Shown here piece after piece: positions 8,025-14,659 of a DNA stretch of 15,284 nt. The notes beneath the pieces are model-generated. The model was not told where the DNA came from, did not search any database, and saw only the letters and a program-made list of their open reading frames with translations. The translations under genes and the position numbers were made by a program. This stretch comes from Actinomycetota bacterium (GTDB lineage Bacteria; Actinomycetota; Actinomycetes; Nanopelagicales; Nanopelagicaceae). The DNA lies in assembly GCA_009698045.1 (NCBI GenBank), contig WLRE01000021.1, positions 1-15,284 on the forward strand. The letters run 5' to 3'. Numbering within the stretch: position 1 is the stretch's first letter; every line of letters begins with the position of its first letter.

Positions 8025-8261
8025 ATGTCAGTACAGGTTTACATTCTTATCCAAACCGAAGTAGGTAAGGCATCGACCGTCGCTAAGGCTGTTTCAGCAA
8101 TTGCAGGCGTGACCTTAGCTGAAGGTGTCACTGGTCCCTACGATGTCATTATGCGCGCTGAGTCTCCTTCGATGGAAGAGCTCGGCCGTGGAGTTCTCTC
8201 GAGAGTTCAAGCGGTGCCAGGAATTACTCGCACGCTTACCTGCCCAGTAACTGTTTACTAA
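8025..8261 (+). CDS. Stand-alone Lrp/AsnC ligand-binding (RAM) domain protein
   Basis: A 78-residue protein consisting only of the effector-binding, oligomerising domain of Lrp/AsnC regulators (MSVQVYILIQTEVGKAS... through VTGPYDVIMRAES to the C-terminal TRTLTCPVTVY). The N-terminal helix-turn-helix of full-length Lrp is absent. The ATG at 8025 follows an AAGGAG Shine-Dalgarno (8014-8019) by 5 bases, and the 17 codons upstream in frame do not resemble a DNA-binding domain, so the short form is real. Similar single-domain proteins occur near thiL in Actinobacteria. The fold suggests it binds an amino acid or other small molecule and may join Lrp-family oligomers. Function is not known. Confidence 0.85.
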   Translation: MSVQVYILIQTEVGKASTVAKAVSAIAGVTLAEGVTGPYDVIMRAESPSMEELGRGVLSRVQAVPGITRTLTCPVTVY

Positions 8262-8272
8262 AAATCGTAAAA

Positions 8273-9340
8273 CTAGCGAGTCACGCTCATAGAGCGTGAC
8301 ATCGCAGATTCAATCAAAATTGTAATTAATTCTGTGTAACCAATTCCAGCCTCTTTCCACAATTTAGGAAAGACTGATGTCGCCGTAAAGCCTGGCATCG
8401 TATTAATCTCATTAATAATTACTTCACCATTATTATCTAAAAAGAAATCTACGCGAGCTAAACCTTCGCAACCCAATGCTTCAAAGGCCAGCTTTGCAGA
8501 AGTAGTGATGTTTTTCTTTATTGCATCCGGTAGATCAATTCCTGTGACAAACTCGGTAGCGCCATCGAGATACTTCGCGGTGAAGTCATAAAATTCGTGT
8601 TCGGGTGAGATTTTAACTTCGCCAGGATCGCAGACTTGAGTAACTCCACTTACTTGCAAGACGCCACATTCAATCTCTCGACCGATTATCCCTTTTTCAA
8701 TCATGACTTTGCTATCAAACTGCAGCGCTTCTTCAATAGCCGAATTAAGGGCGGATATCTCTTTCACCTTTGTCGTTCCACGGCTGGAACCACCACGCGC
8801 TGGTTTTACGAATAACGGAAGCCCCAGTGATTGAGCTCTGCCATTAATGTCATTTGCTTTGTGGGGCCAATCGCGAGAATTCACGGTTAATCCCTCGGCA
8901 ACTTTTAATCCATGCGCGGAAAAAATCGCCTTAGCAAATGACTTATCCATGGCAGTGGCACTTGCTAGAACACCGCTACCTACATATCTAAAACCTGCCA
9001 TCTCGCACATGCCCTGGAAAGTTCCATCTTCACCGTATGGACCATGCAATACCGGAAAGAGCAGATCGAGATTGAGGGGTGAGGCATGAGTACTAAATTC
9101 ATTGAGATCGGCGCAGATCATGGGCGCATCTTCAGATATGGATGGAAGTTGTCCATCGATGATTGTGAGTGGGGTGCTCGGCAGAGGCAACACCCATTTT
9201 CCGGATTTGGTGATGCCGATTAAGACCGGTTCAAATTTATTGCGATCAATTGCGCCCAGGATTCCGGCGGCCGAGATGCAGGAAATTTCATGCTCAGAGG
9301 ATTGCCCTCCTGCCACAATTCCGACTCGAATTTTGGTCAT
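8273..9340 (-). CDS. ddl: D-alanine--D-alanine ligase
   Basis: ATP-grasp enzyme that makes D-Ala-D-Ala for peptidoglycan precursors. The 355-residue product has VAGGQSSEHEIS (residues 9-20), HGPYGEDGTFQGMCE in the linker region, the ATP-grasp lysine and glycine-loop region (KPARGGSSRGTTKV), and the C-terminal metal-binding segment INEINTMPGFTATSVFPKLW. The start overlaps the gpsA stop by four bases (ATGA), indicating a coupled gpsA-ddl pair. The last codons of the gene form a perfect hairpin (see 8280-8300) just before the stop. It converges on the Lrp-type gene with only 11 bases between stops. Confidence 0.97.
   Translation of the reverse strand: MTKIRVGIVAGGQSSEHEISCISAAGILGAIDRNKFEPVLIGITKSGKWVLPLPSTPLTIIDGQLPSISEDAPMICADLNEFSTHASPLNLDLLFPVLHGPYGEDGTFQGMCEMAGFRYVGSGVLASATAMDKSFAKAIFSAHGLKVAEGLTVNSRDWPHKANDINGRAQSLGLPLFVKPARGGSSRGTTKVKEISALNSAIEEALQFDSKVMIEKGIIGREIECGVLQVSGVTQVCDPGEVKISPEHEFYDFTAKYLDGATEFVTGIDLPDAIKKNITTSAKLAFEALGCEGLARVDFFLDNNGEVIINEINTMPGFTATSVFPKLWKEAGIGYTELITILIESAMSRSMSVTR
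8280..8300 (-). terminator. Hairpin within the ddl 3' end, probable terminator
   Basis: GTCACGCTC / ATA loop / GAGCGTGAC is a perfect 9-base-pair stem with a 3-base loop, located in the last coding codons of ddl. Read on the minus strand, it is followed by the ddl stop and then T-rich sequence (TAGTTTTACGATTTTTAG), as in an intrinsic terminator. Read on the plus strand it could also stop transcription from the convergent Lrp-type gene, but no T run follows on that side. Confidence 0.65.
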
Positions 9341-10356
9341 GAGAACATCTCGGAGCGAAGTGAGACAGTCATTAAGCGATCCATTGCAGCAGCAGGAGTG
9401 AGAGTGCCCTTAATAACATCTGAGACAACTTCAATGATGGGAACTTCTACTCCAACCCGGTGTGCGAGTTCGAGAATCGCCCCAGATGAGGCAACGCCTT
9501 CGACAGTTTTTGCAACATCACGACGTGCTATCTCCATGGAACCAGAGCGGCCAAGAACTTCACCGAATGTTCGATTGCGAGAGAGCGGTGAGCCACAACT
9601 TGCGACCAAGTCGCCCATTCCCGCTAGACCTAAGAAAGTCAGTGGCTGTGCGCCGTACGCATTTCCAAAACGTGCAACTTCAGAGAGGCCGCGAGTAATA
9701 ATCATTGCTTGCGTGTTTTCGCCGAGCTCAAGCCCAATTGCCATTCCCACTGCAATACCGATGACACTTTTCGCTGATCCTGCGAGTTCGCAGCCCACTA
9801 AGTCATTTGATGGATAGACCCGGAAATATGGAGTTGTGAACAACTCCACCATTAATTCTGAGATTGCAGGAGAGGGCGATGCGGCAACGGCGCCGGCTGG
9901 CTGTCGAAGTGAGAGCTCCCCAGCCAAATTTGGCCCCGTGATAAGTCCGAGCTGAGACGTTGAAATACCAAGGACTTCTTCAACTACTTCAGTCATTCGC
10001 AAATCTGTATCGGCTTCAATTCCTTTGAGCGAAGAGATGACCGGAAGATTGCGCGGAAATGAAGATTTCCAAGCCTCTAAATTCTCGCGCAAGGATTGTG
10101 CCGGAATTGCAAGAACTATCGAAGTGCCAAAAGAAAAAGCTTCAGTGATATCAGTAGTTGCTCGCAAATTTTTTGGGAGTGAAATTCCAGGTAAAAATTT
10201 TGAGTTGTTGTGAGAATTATTAATCTCTTCAACAACAACTTCGTTGCGGCCCCAAACCAACACTTCATGTCCCGCATCGCAGAGAACTTGAGCCATGGTT
10301 GTTCCCCATGCTCCTGCCCCGAGGACCGTAACTCGCTTGCTGGTAGAGGTGCTCAT
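9337..10356 (-). CDS. gpsA: Glycerol-3-phosphate dehydrogenase [NAD(P)+]
   Basis: Reduces dihydroxyacetone phosphate to sn-glycerol 3-phosphate, the backbone for phospholipids. The 339-residue product has the Rossmann nucleotide-binding motif GAGAWG (residues 13-18), SSLKGIE with Lys111, GPNLAGEL (141-148), GSAKSVIGIAVG with the catalytic-type lysine at 196, and GLAGMGDLVASC with SRNRTFG (243-265). It begins 15 bases after plsC and overlaps ddl by four bases, so plsC-gpsA-ddl looks like one operon supplying membrane lipid and cell wall precursors. The only Shine-Dalgarno-like sequence is an AGGGGA near the plsC stop, about 12 bases from the ATG, so coupling to plsC is likely. Confidence 0.97.
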   Translation of the reverse strand: MSTSTSKRVTVLGAGAWGTTMAQVLCDAGHEVLVWGRNEVVVEEINNSHNNSKFLPGISLPKNLRATTDITEAFSFGTSIVLAIPAQSLRENLEAWKSSFPRNLPVISSLKGIEADTDLRMTEVVEEVLGISTSQLGLITGPNLAGELSLRQPAGAVAASPSPAISELMVELFTTPYFRVYPSNDLVGCELAGSAKSVIGIAVGMAIGLELGENTQAMIITRGLSEVARFGNAYGAQPLTFLGLAGMGDLVASCGSPLSRNRTFGEVLGRSGSMEIARRDVAKTVEGVASSGAILELAHRVGVEVPIIEVVSDVIKGTLTPAAAMDRLMTVSLRSEMFS

Positions 10357-10371
10357 ATGGATAAGAATCCC

Positions 10372-11148
10372 CTACTTCTTCGACTTCTTAAAATTGCCCG
10401 TTCGCGGGAGGTCTGATGTGCGGGGATCGAAGGTCACCGCAGGAGCGGATTCTCCTCTGATTCCTTCTAGGAGCTCGGTGATAGCGCCCATAACCGCTGC
10501 CGTCGCCGCTTCCAGTGATTTCTGGTCCTCAGCCTTGCCATACCAACGAGAGAGATCTACTGGAGCTCCAGCAATGATGGTGATTTTTGTTCTGCGCCAA
10601 AACACTAACTTCTTTCCGTAACGAGGGAGGAGTTCGTGATCGCCCCATTGCGCACACGGAATAACAGGTGCGTGGCTGATAAGGGCCAGCCGCGCAATTC
10701 CAGTTTTAGCAACCATGGGCCACAAATTCTCATCTCTGGTGAGGGTGCCTTCTGGATAAACCCCAACACAATGGCCAGCACGCAAGAAAGCGAGGGCATG
10801 TTGCAGAGCATCTGATGCTTCATCACTCTCGCGAAGTACAGGTATCTGCCCGGAGCCCGCGATGATCTTTCCAATTATCGGTACTCGAAAGACTGCCTCT
10901 TTGCCAAGAAAACGCGGCGCTCGGCCGTTCTTAAAGAGAAAATGTGTGAGAACTAAAGCGTCCACGTAAGAGACGTGATTCGAGGCGACGATTACTGGGC
11001 CGGATGATGGAATGTTTTCACGGCCCTGCCAATTTCGTTTTGTTAATGCGTTGAGCAGTGGAATGAGTATCCAAGAAGCAAAACGAAAATACTTGTTTGT
11101 ACCTAATGGGTGCCCAGTTGGAGGTGCGTAATCTGGCACGTAACTCAT
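10372..11148 (-). CDS. plsC: 1-acyl-sn-glycerol-3-phosphate acyltransferase family protein (PlsC-like)
   Basis: Lysophospholipid acyltransferase family enzyme expected to acylate lysophosphatidic acid to phosphatidic acid at the membrane. The 258-residue product has the catalytic HX4D motif HVSYVD (His58-Asp63) and the substrate-binding motif YPEGTL (residues 131-136). A hydrophobic stretch near residues 22-34 (RFASWILIPLLNAL) may be an interfacial or membrane segment. Its neighbour gpsA makes the glycerol 3-phosphate from which its substrate derives. The ATG is preceded by TAGGCT and six bases, a layout compatible with a leaderless transcript; the GAGG directly before the ATG is too close for a normal Shine-Dalgarno. 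Exact acyl-acceptor specificity cannot be read from sequence. Confidence 0.92.
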   Translation of the reverse strand: MSYVPDYAPPTGHPLGTNKYFRFASWILIPLLNALTKRNWQGRENIPSSGPVIVASNHVSYVDALVLTHFLFKNGRAPRFLGKEAVFRVPIIGKIIAGSGQIPVLRESDEASDALQHALAFLRAGHCVGVYPEGTLTRDENLWPMVAKTGIARLALISHAPVIPCAQWGDHELLPRYGKKLVFWRRTKITIIAGAPVDLSRWYGKAEDQKSLEAATAAVMGAITELLEGIRGESAPAVTFDPRTSDLPRTGNFKKSKK

Positions 11149-11170
11149 GCCTCTAGCCTACGCCGAAAGC

Positions 11171-11203
11171 AAAAAGAGGAGACCATTTCTGGTCTCCTCT
11201 TTT
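11171..11203 (-). terminator. Intrinsic terminator of the HU gene
   Basis: A perfect 13-base-pair stem (left arm 11172-11184, right arm 11191-11203; core GAGGAGACC/GGTCTCCTC) with a 6-base loop lies 14 bases past the HU stop. On the minus strand the stem ends in a T run (CTCTTTTTGCTTTC). It is the strongest terminator in the window and separates HU from plsC, implying that plsC has its own promoter or depends on read-through. Confidence 0.93.
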
Positions 11204-11217
11204 CACAGTAGTAAGTG

Positions 11218-11670
11218 TTACTTGCGCTTCTTTGCTGCCTTCTTGACAACCTTCTTAACAACTTTCTTAGCTGCCTTCTTCGCTGGCTTCTTTGCAGCTT
11301 TCTTTACAGCTTTCTTTACTGCCTTCTTTGGTGCAGCTTTCTTAGCAACTGGAACAACCTTTACAGGTGGCTTTGGTGCTGCTTCTAGCTTGCGAGCTCC
11401 GGAAATAACTTCCTTGAGCGCCTTTGCAGGAAGGAAGCGAACCTTCTTGCTTGCCTTGATCTGAATGGTTTCGCCAGTAAATGGGTTACGGCCCTTGCGT
11501 GCAGGACGGTCAACCTTCTTGAACTTACCGAAATCATTGATCATTACATCGTCGCCCTTGGAAATGTTGCGAACGATTGTGTCGAATACGATATCTACAG
11601 CGCGAGCTGCTTCCTTCTTGCTGTCGCCAAAGTGTGGAGCTAACAGCGCGATGAACTGGGCCTTGTTCAT
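11218..11670 (-). CDS. hup: HU-family nucleoid protein with lysine-rich C-terminal tail (HupB/HupS type)
   Basis: DNA-binding nucleoid protein. Residues 1 to about 92 form the HU fold (MNKAQFIALLAPHFGDSKK..., INDFGKFKKVDRPARKGRNP, TGETIQIKASKKVRF), including the RNPFTGE beta-arm motif. After a short PKPPVKVVPV linker, residues about 108-150 are a low-complexity tail of repeated KKAA, KKVV and PAKKA units ending KKRK. This two-part layout is characteristic of actinobacterial HupB/HupS, whose tail resembles histone H1. The total of 150 residues is shorter than the mycobacterial form. The ATG has an AAGGGG Shine-Dalgarno 5-6 bases upstream. Two abutting palindromes lie directly before this site. 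The gene is monocistronic, with its own terminator. Confidence 0.96.
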   Translation of the reverse strand: MNKAQFIALLAPHFGDSKKEAARAVDIVFDTIVRNISKGDDVMINDFGKFKKVDRPARKGRNPFTGETIQIKASKKVRFLPAKALKEVISGARKLEAAPKPPVKVVPVAKKAAPKKAVKKAVKKAAKKPAKKAAKKVVKKVVKKAAKKRK

Positions 11671-11681
11671 TAAATCCCCTT

Positions 11682-11713
11682 ATTTACGCGTAAATGTTAA
11701 GCATTTGCTTAAC
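11682..11713 (-). promoter_or_regulatory. Two abutting palindromes upstream of HU (candidate operator)
   Basis: ATTTACGCGTAAAT (11682-11695) is a perfect 14-base palindrome. It is followed without spacing by GTTAAGCATTTGCTTAAC (11696-11713), two 8-base inverted arms around TT. They lie 12 to 43 bases before the HU start codon, immediately upstream of its Shine-Dalgarno. This suggests protein-binding sites or an mRNA 5' structure controlling HU. No matching regulator is recognised. An imperfect relative of the first element, TTTTTATGCGTAAAAA, lies at 11808-11823. Confidence 0.5.
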
Positions 11714-11818
11714 GTGATACGAAATCTACGCACGGATAACTCTTAGGGGTGATATATGGCTCGGCGTGTCGCATTATTTTAATAACCCCACCACTTAAAA
11801 AATGCACTTTTTATGCGT

Positions 11819-11846
11819 AAAAAACTCTCAATTTCTGATTGAGGGT
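11819..11846 (-). terminator. Intrinsic terminator of leuC-leuD
   Basis: Eight bases past the leuD stop on the minus strand, a CTCAAT...ATTGAG stem (6 pairs, 5-base loop, with two further outer pairs after one mismatch) is followed directly by a run of six T. This fits a modest intrinsic terminator for leuCD. The region between it and the HU palindromes (11714-11818) is AT-rich and should contain the HU promoter, but I could not assign a -35/-10 pair. Confidence 0.7.
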
Positions 11847-11853
11847 TTCTTGA

Positions 11854-12453
11854 TTAGGAAAGTACAGGCAGAGTTTTAGGCTTAAAAGAAGCACGTTTTG
11901 CTTCAAATTCGCCAACCTCATCCATTTTTTGGAGAGTTAGCCCGATGTCATCGAGCCCTTCCATTAAGCGCCAACGAACATAATCGTCGAGTTCAAAGGT
12001 GAGTATTTTGCCTGCAAAAGAAATCTCTTTCTTCGCTAAATCCACGGTTATTCCAGCGCTCGGATCCTTCTCAATAACCTCCCACAAGGCCTCGACATCG
12101 CCCTCGGGAAGAACAATGGTCAACAGACCTGCCTTCTGAGAATTGCCACGAAAGATGTCGGCGAACCGACTGGAGATAACCACTTTAAAGCCATAGTTCT
12201 GAAGTGCCCACACAGCATGTTCGCGGGATGAGCCAGTGCCGAAATCCGCACCGGCGACCAAGATTGTGGCACCTGCATAAGCCCGATTATTGAGAACGAA
12301 TTCAGGATCGTTGCGCCAAGCTGCAAAAAGGCCATCTTCAAAGCCGCTCTTTGTTACTCGCTTGAGGTAAACCGCAGGAATGATCTGGTCGGTATCGACA
12401 TTGCTGCGTCGCAATGGAATTGCAGTTCCGACGTGCGTGAGAAATTTATCCAT
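11854..12453 (-). CDS. leuD: 3-isopropylmalate dehydratase, small subunit
   Basis: Small subunit of isopropylmalate isomerase, which converts 2-isopropylmalate to 3-isopropylmalate in leucine synthesis together with LeuC. The 199-residue product has the family signatures: an N-terminal SNVDTDQIIPAVYL, GADFGTGSSREHAVWAL in the swivel domain near residues 68-84, and SRFADIFRGNSQKAGLL. The length is standard. It follows leuC by 14 bases, with an AAGG Shine-Dalgarno before the ATG, and is the last gene of the leuCD operon, ending at the terminator at 11819-11846. Confidence 0.98.
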   Translation of the reverse strand: MDKFLTHVGTAIPLRRSNVDTDQIIPAVYLKRVTKSGFEDGLFAAWRNDPEFVLNNRAYAGATILVAGADFGTGSSREHAVWALQNYGFKVVISSRFADIFRGNSQKAGLLTIVLPEGDVEALWEVIEKDPSAGITVDLAKKEISFAGKILTFELDDYVRWRLMEGLDDIGLTLQKMDEVGEFEAKRASFKPKTLPVLS

Positions 12454-12467
12454 GATTGCTACCTTTC

Positions 12468-13865
12468 TTACAAATCTGCCGGTGAGGAGAGCGTTCCGCG
12501 AATTGCGGTTGCTGCTGCAACGAGAGGGCTGACCAAGTGGGTGCGACCACCCTTACCTTGGCGACCTTCAAAGTTGCGATTGGAGGTAGATGCAGAACGC
12601 TCGCCGACGGCAAGTTGATCAGGGTTCATTCCTAAACACATAGAACATCCTGCATTGCGCCATTCTGCGCCGGCATCAATAAAGACTTTATCTAGCCCCT
12701 CTTCGTGGGCTTGAACGCGTACCCGATCAGAGCCAGGAACAACTAACATTCGCGTGCCAGTAGCAACCTTGTTGCCCTTAAGTACCGCTGCAGCAGCTCT
12801 TAAATCTTCAATACGACCATTGGTACAAGAGCCGAGAAAAACGGTATCTACTTTGATGGATTTAAGTGGTGTTCCAGCAGTAAGACCCATATATGTCAGT
12901 GCGCGTTCTGCTGCGCCGCGTTCTTCAGCATCAACAATGTCAGCTGGATTGGGCACATTTGCGCTAAGCGGTAGGCCTTGACCGGGGTTTGTTCCCCAAG
13001 TGACGAATGGTTCAAGTTCATCTGCGTTAATCGAAATCTCAACATCGAATTTTGCGTCGGCATCTGATTGCAGGGTCTTCCAATATGCAAGTGCAGCGCT
13101 CCAATCGGCGCCTTGTGGAGCATGTGGCTTACCTTGCACATATGCGTAGGTAACTTCATCAGGTGCGATCAGGCCAGCGCGTGCTCCTGCTTCAATGGAC
13201 ATATTGCAGACGGTCATCCGACCTTCCATCGACAACGCGCGGATCGCACTTCCGCGGTATTCCAAGACATAGCCCTGTCCCCCGCCGGTACCAATCTTTG
13301 CAATGATCGCCAGAATAATATCTTTGCTGGTCACGCCAGCTTTAAGTGTTCCTTCAACATTTATTGCCATGGTTTTAGGACGCACAAGTGGCAGCGTTTG
13401 AGTGGCAAGAACATGTTCGACCTCGCTTGTGCCGATACCAAAAGCCAACGCACCAAAAGCTCCGTGGGTCGAGGTATGTGAATCTCCACAAACAATTGTC
13501 ATGCCTGGTTGTGTGATTCCAAGTTGTGGGCCAACTACGTGAACAATTCCCTGTTCCGCATCGCCAAGGGAGTGCAGCCGAACTCCAAATTCTGCGCAGT
13601 TGGCACGCAATGTGTCGACTTGCAGTTTTGAAATTGGGTCCGCAATCGGCTTGAGAATGTCGAGTGTAGGGACGTTGTGATCTTCAGTTGCAATAGTTAA
13701 ATCAGGGCGACGAACTTTGCGGCCCGCTAACCGAAGACCATCAAATGCTTGTGGACTTGTTACTTCATGGATGAGGTGGAGGTCGATATAGATCAGGTCA
13801 GGTTCTCCTGCTGCGCTACGCACAACGTGATCAGCCCAAATCTTCTCTGCTAACGTCTTTCCCAT
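12468..13865 (-). CDS. leuC: 3-isopropylmalate dehydratase, large subunit
   Basis: Aconitase-superfamily large subunit of isopropylmalate isomerase, carrying the 4Fe-4S cluster. With the start MGKTLAEKIWADHVV the protein has 465 residues. The cluster cysteines then fall at 347 (GSCTNGR), 407 and 410 (GCSMCLG), which are the numbers I recall for E. coli LeuC and so support this start. Other signatures are ATEDHNVPT and GDSHTSTHGAFGALAFG. An ATG two codons earlier (13871) is equally possible and lies 8 bases after a candidate -10, so the message may be leaderless. The much longer open frame to 14057 overlaps the divergent regulator and is rejected. The pathway partner leuD follows, and an NdgR-type regulator is divergent 65 bases away. 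Confidence 0.97.
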   Translation of the reverse strand: MGKTLAEKIWADHVVRSAAGEPDLIYIDLHLIHEVTSPQAFDGLRLAGRKVRRPDLTIATEDHNVPTLDILKPIADPISKLQVDTLRANCAEFGVRLHSLGDAEQGIVHVVGPQLGITQPGMTIVCGDSHTSTHGAFGALAFGIGTSEVEHVLATQTLPLVRPKTMAINVEGTLKAGVTSKDIILAIIAKIGTGGGQGYVLEYRGSAIRALSMEGRMTVCNMSIEAGARAGLIAPDEVTYAYVQGKPHAPQGADWSAALAYWKTLQSDADAKFDVEISINADELEPFVTWGTNPGQGLPLSANVPNPADIVDAEERGAAERALTYMGLTAGTPLKSIKVDTVFLGSCTNGRIEDLRAAAAVLKGNKVATGTRMLVVPGSDRVRVQAHEEGLDKVFIDAGAEWRNAGCSMCLGMNPDQLAVGERSASTSNRNFEGRQGKGGRTHLVSPLVAAATAIRGTLSSPADL

Positions 13866-13879
13866 AATCATCCGATCTT

Positions 13880-13907
13880 GATTTAAGTAAAAAGCTTGCA
13901 TTTCAAA
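13880..13907 (-). promoter_or_regulatory. Candidate leuCD promoter
   Basis: On the minus strand, TTTGAA/TTGAAA (13907-13901) and TAAATC (13885-13880) are separated by 15-16 bases, resembling weak sigma-70-type -35 and -10 elements. Transcription would begin about 8 bases later, at or next to the ATG at 13871, with no Shine-Dalgarno in between. The -35 element overlaps the inverted repeat at 13898-13918. Short spacing and weak match keep confidence low. Confidence 0.4.
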
Positions 13908-13918
13908 TAATGAGATGC
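13898..13918. promoter_or_regulatory. Inverted repeat between leuC and ndgR-type gene (candidate IclR operator)
   Basis: GCATTTC-(7 bases)-GAGATGC is an inverted repeat matching at 6 of 7 positions, centred in the 65-base divergent region between leuC and the IclR-family gene. IclR proteins usually bind short palindromes next to their own gene. Here the site overlaps the candidate leuC -35 and lies just upstream of the regulator start, so it could mediate both leuCD control and autoregulation. Confidence 0.45.
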
Positions 13919-13930
13919 CAGTATTAGAGT

Positions 13931-14647
13931 GTGGACAAGAAGAATAGCGGAGTCGGCGTATTAGATAAAGCCGTGCGCATTCTGGCCACCCTGGAATCTG
14001 GCCCACATTCACTCTCGGAACTTGTTGCTGTAACTGGAATTGCTCGTCCGACCGCACACCGGTTAGCGGTGGCTCTTGAATTCCATCGCCTCGTCTCCCG
14101 TGATTTCTCGGGCCGTTTCATTCTTGGTGCCCGCCAAGGCGAACTTGCAGCAGCGGCAGGTGAAGATCGACTTCTTGCTATCGCAGCACCAGCCCTATCA
14201 GCACTTCGAGATGCATCAGGTGAAAGTGCGCAACTATTTAAGCGGCAGGGCGACCAACGCATCTGCGTGGCCACGGCGGAGCGATTATCTGGACTTCGAG
14301 ATTCCATTCCGGTGGGCTCTGCAATCACGATGCAAGCAGGGTCGTCCGCTCAAGTACTTCTTGCTTGGGAAGAACCAGACAAACTTCATCGCGGTTTAGT
14401 GGGTGCAAAATTCAATGCAGCAACTCTTTCTGCAGTCCGTCGTCGCGGATGGGCGCAATCAATTGGTGAGCGTGAAGTCGGAGTTGTTTCCGTCTCCGCT
14501 CCTGTGCGCAGCCCGAGCAATAAAGTTATTGCCGCAGTCAGCATCAGTGGTCCATTAGAGAGATTAGGTCGCCAACCGGGTCGTCTCCATGCAGCTTCAG
14601 TAGTTGCAACAGCAGCCCGCCTCACCGAACATATCGCTAAGAAATAG
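13931..14647 (+). CDS. ndgR: IclR-family transcriptional regulator, NdgR/LtbR-like
   Basis: A 238-residue regulator with an N-terminal winged helix-turn-helix (about residues 8-62: LDKAVRILATLESG, SLSELVAVTGIARPTAHRL) and a C-terminal IclR effector domain (about 75-235) containing GESAQLFKRQGDQRICVA, AERLSGLRDSIPVG and RRRGWAQSIGERE. From memory, these blocks closely match Streptomyces NdgR, and corynebacterial LtbR sits at the same place; both are divergent from leuCD and control leucine and other amino acid genes. The start is GTG at 13931, with no Shine-Dalgarno immediately upstream. A TATTAG at 13922-13927 is a possible -10, which would make the leader very short. A secreted nuclease-like gene follows after 12 bases. 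Assignment to the family is firm; exact targets are inferred. Confidence 0.93.
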   Translation: MDKKNSGVGVLDKAVRILATLESGPHSLSELVAVTGIARPTAHRLAVALEFHRLVSRDFSGRFILGARQGELAAAAGEDRLLAIAAPALSALRDASGESAQLFKRQGDQRICVATAERLSGLRDSIPVGSAITMQAGSSAQVLLAWEEPDKLHRGLVGAKFNAATLSAVRRRGWAQSIGEREVGVVSVSAPVRSPSNKVIAAVSISGPLERLGRQPGRLHAASVVATAARLTEHIAKK

Positions 14648-14659
14648 GCGAAGTTCAAG

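Noticed and set aside
11218..11340. Repetitive DNA in the HU 3' region as a tandem repeat locus
   Set aside because: The repetition is explained by the lysine/alanine-rich protein tail; units vary in sequence and length.
13872..14057. N-terminal extension of leuC into the divergent regulator gene
   Set aside because: It would be read antisense through the helix-turn-helix of the IclR gene, and with the shorter start the iron-sulfur cysteines fall at the expected positions 347, 407 and 410.
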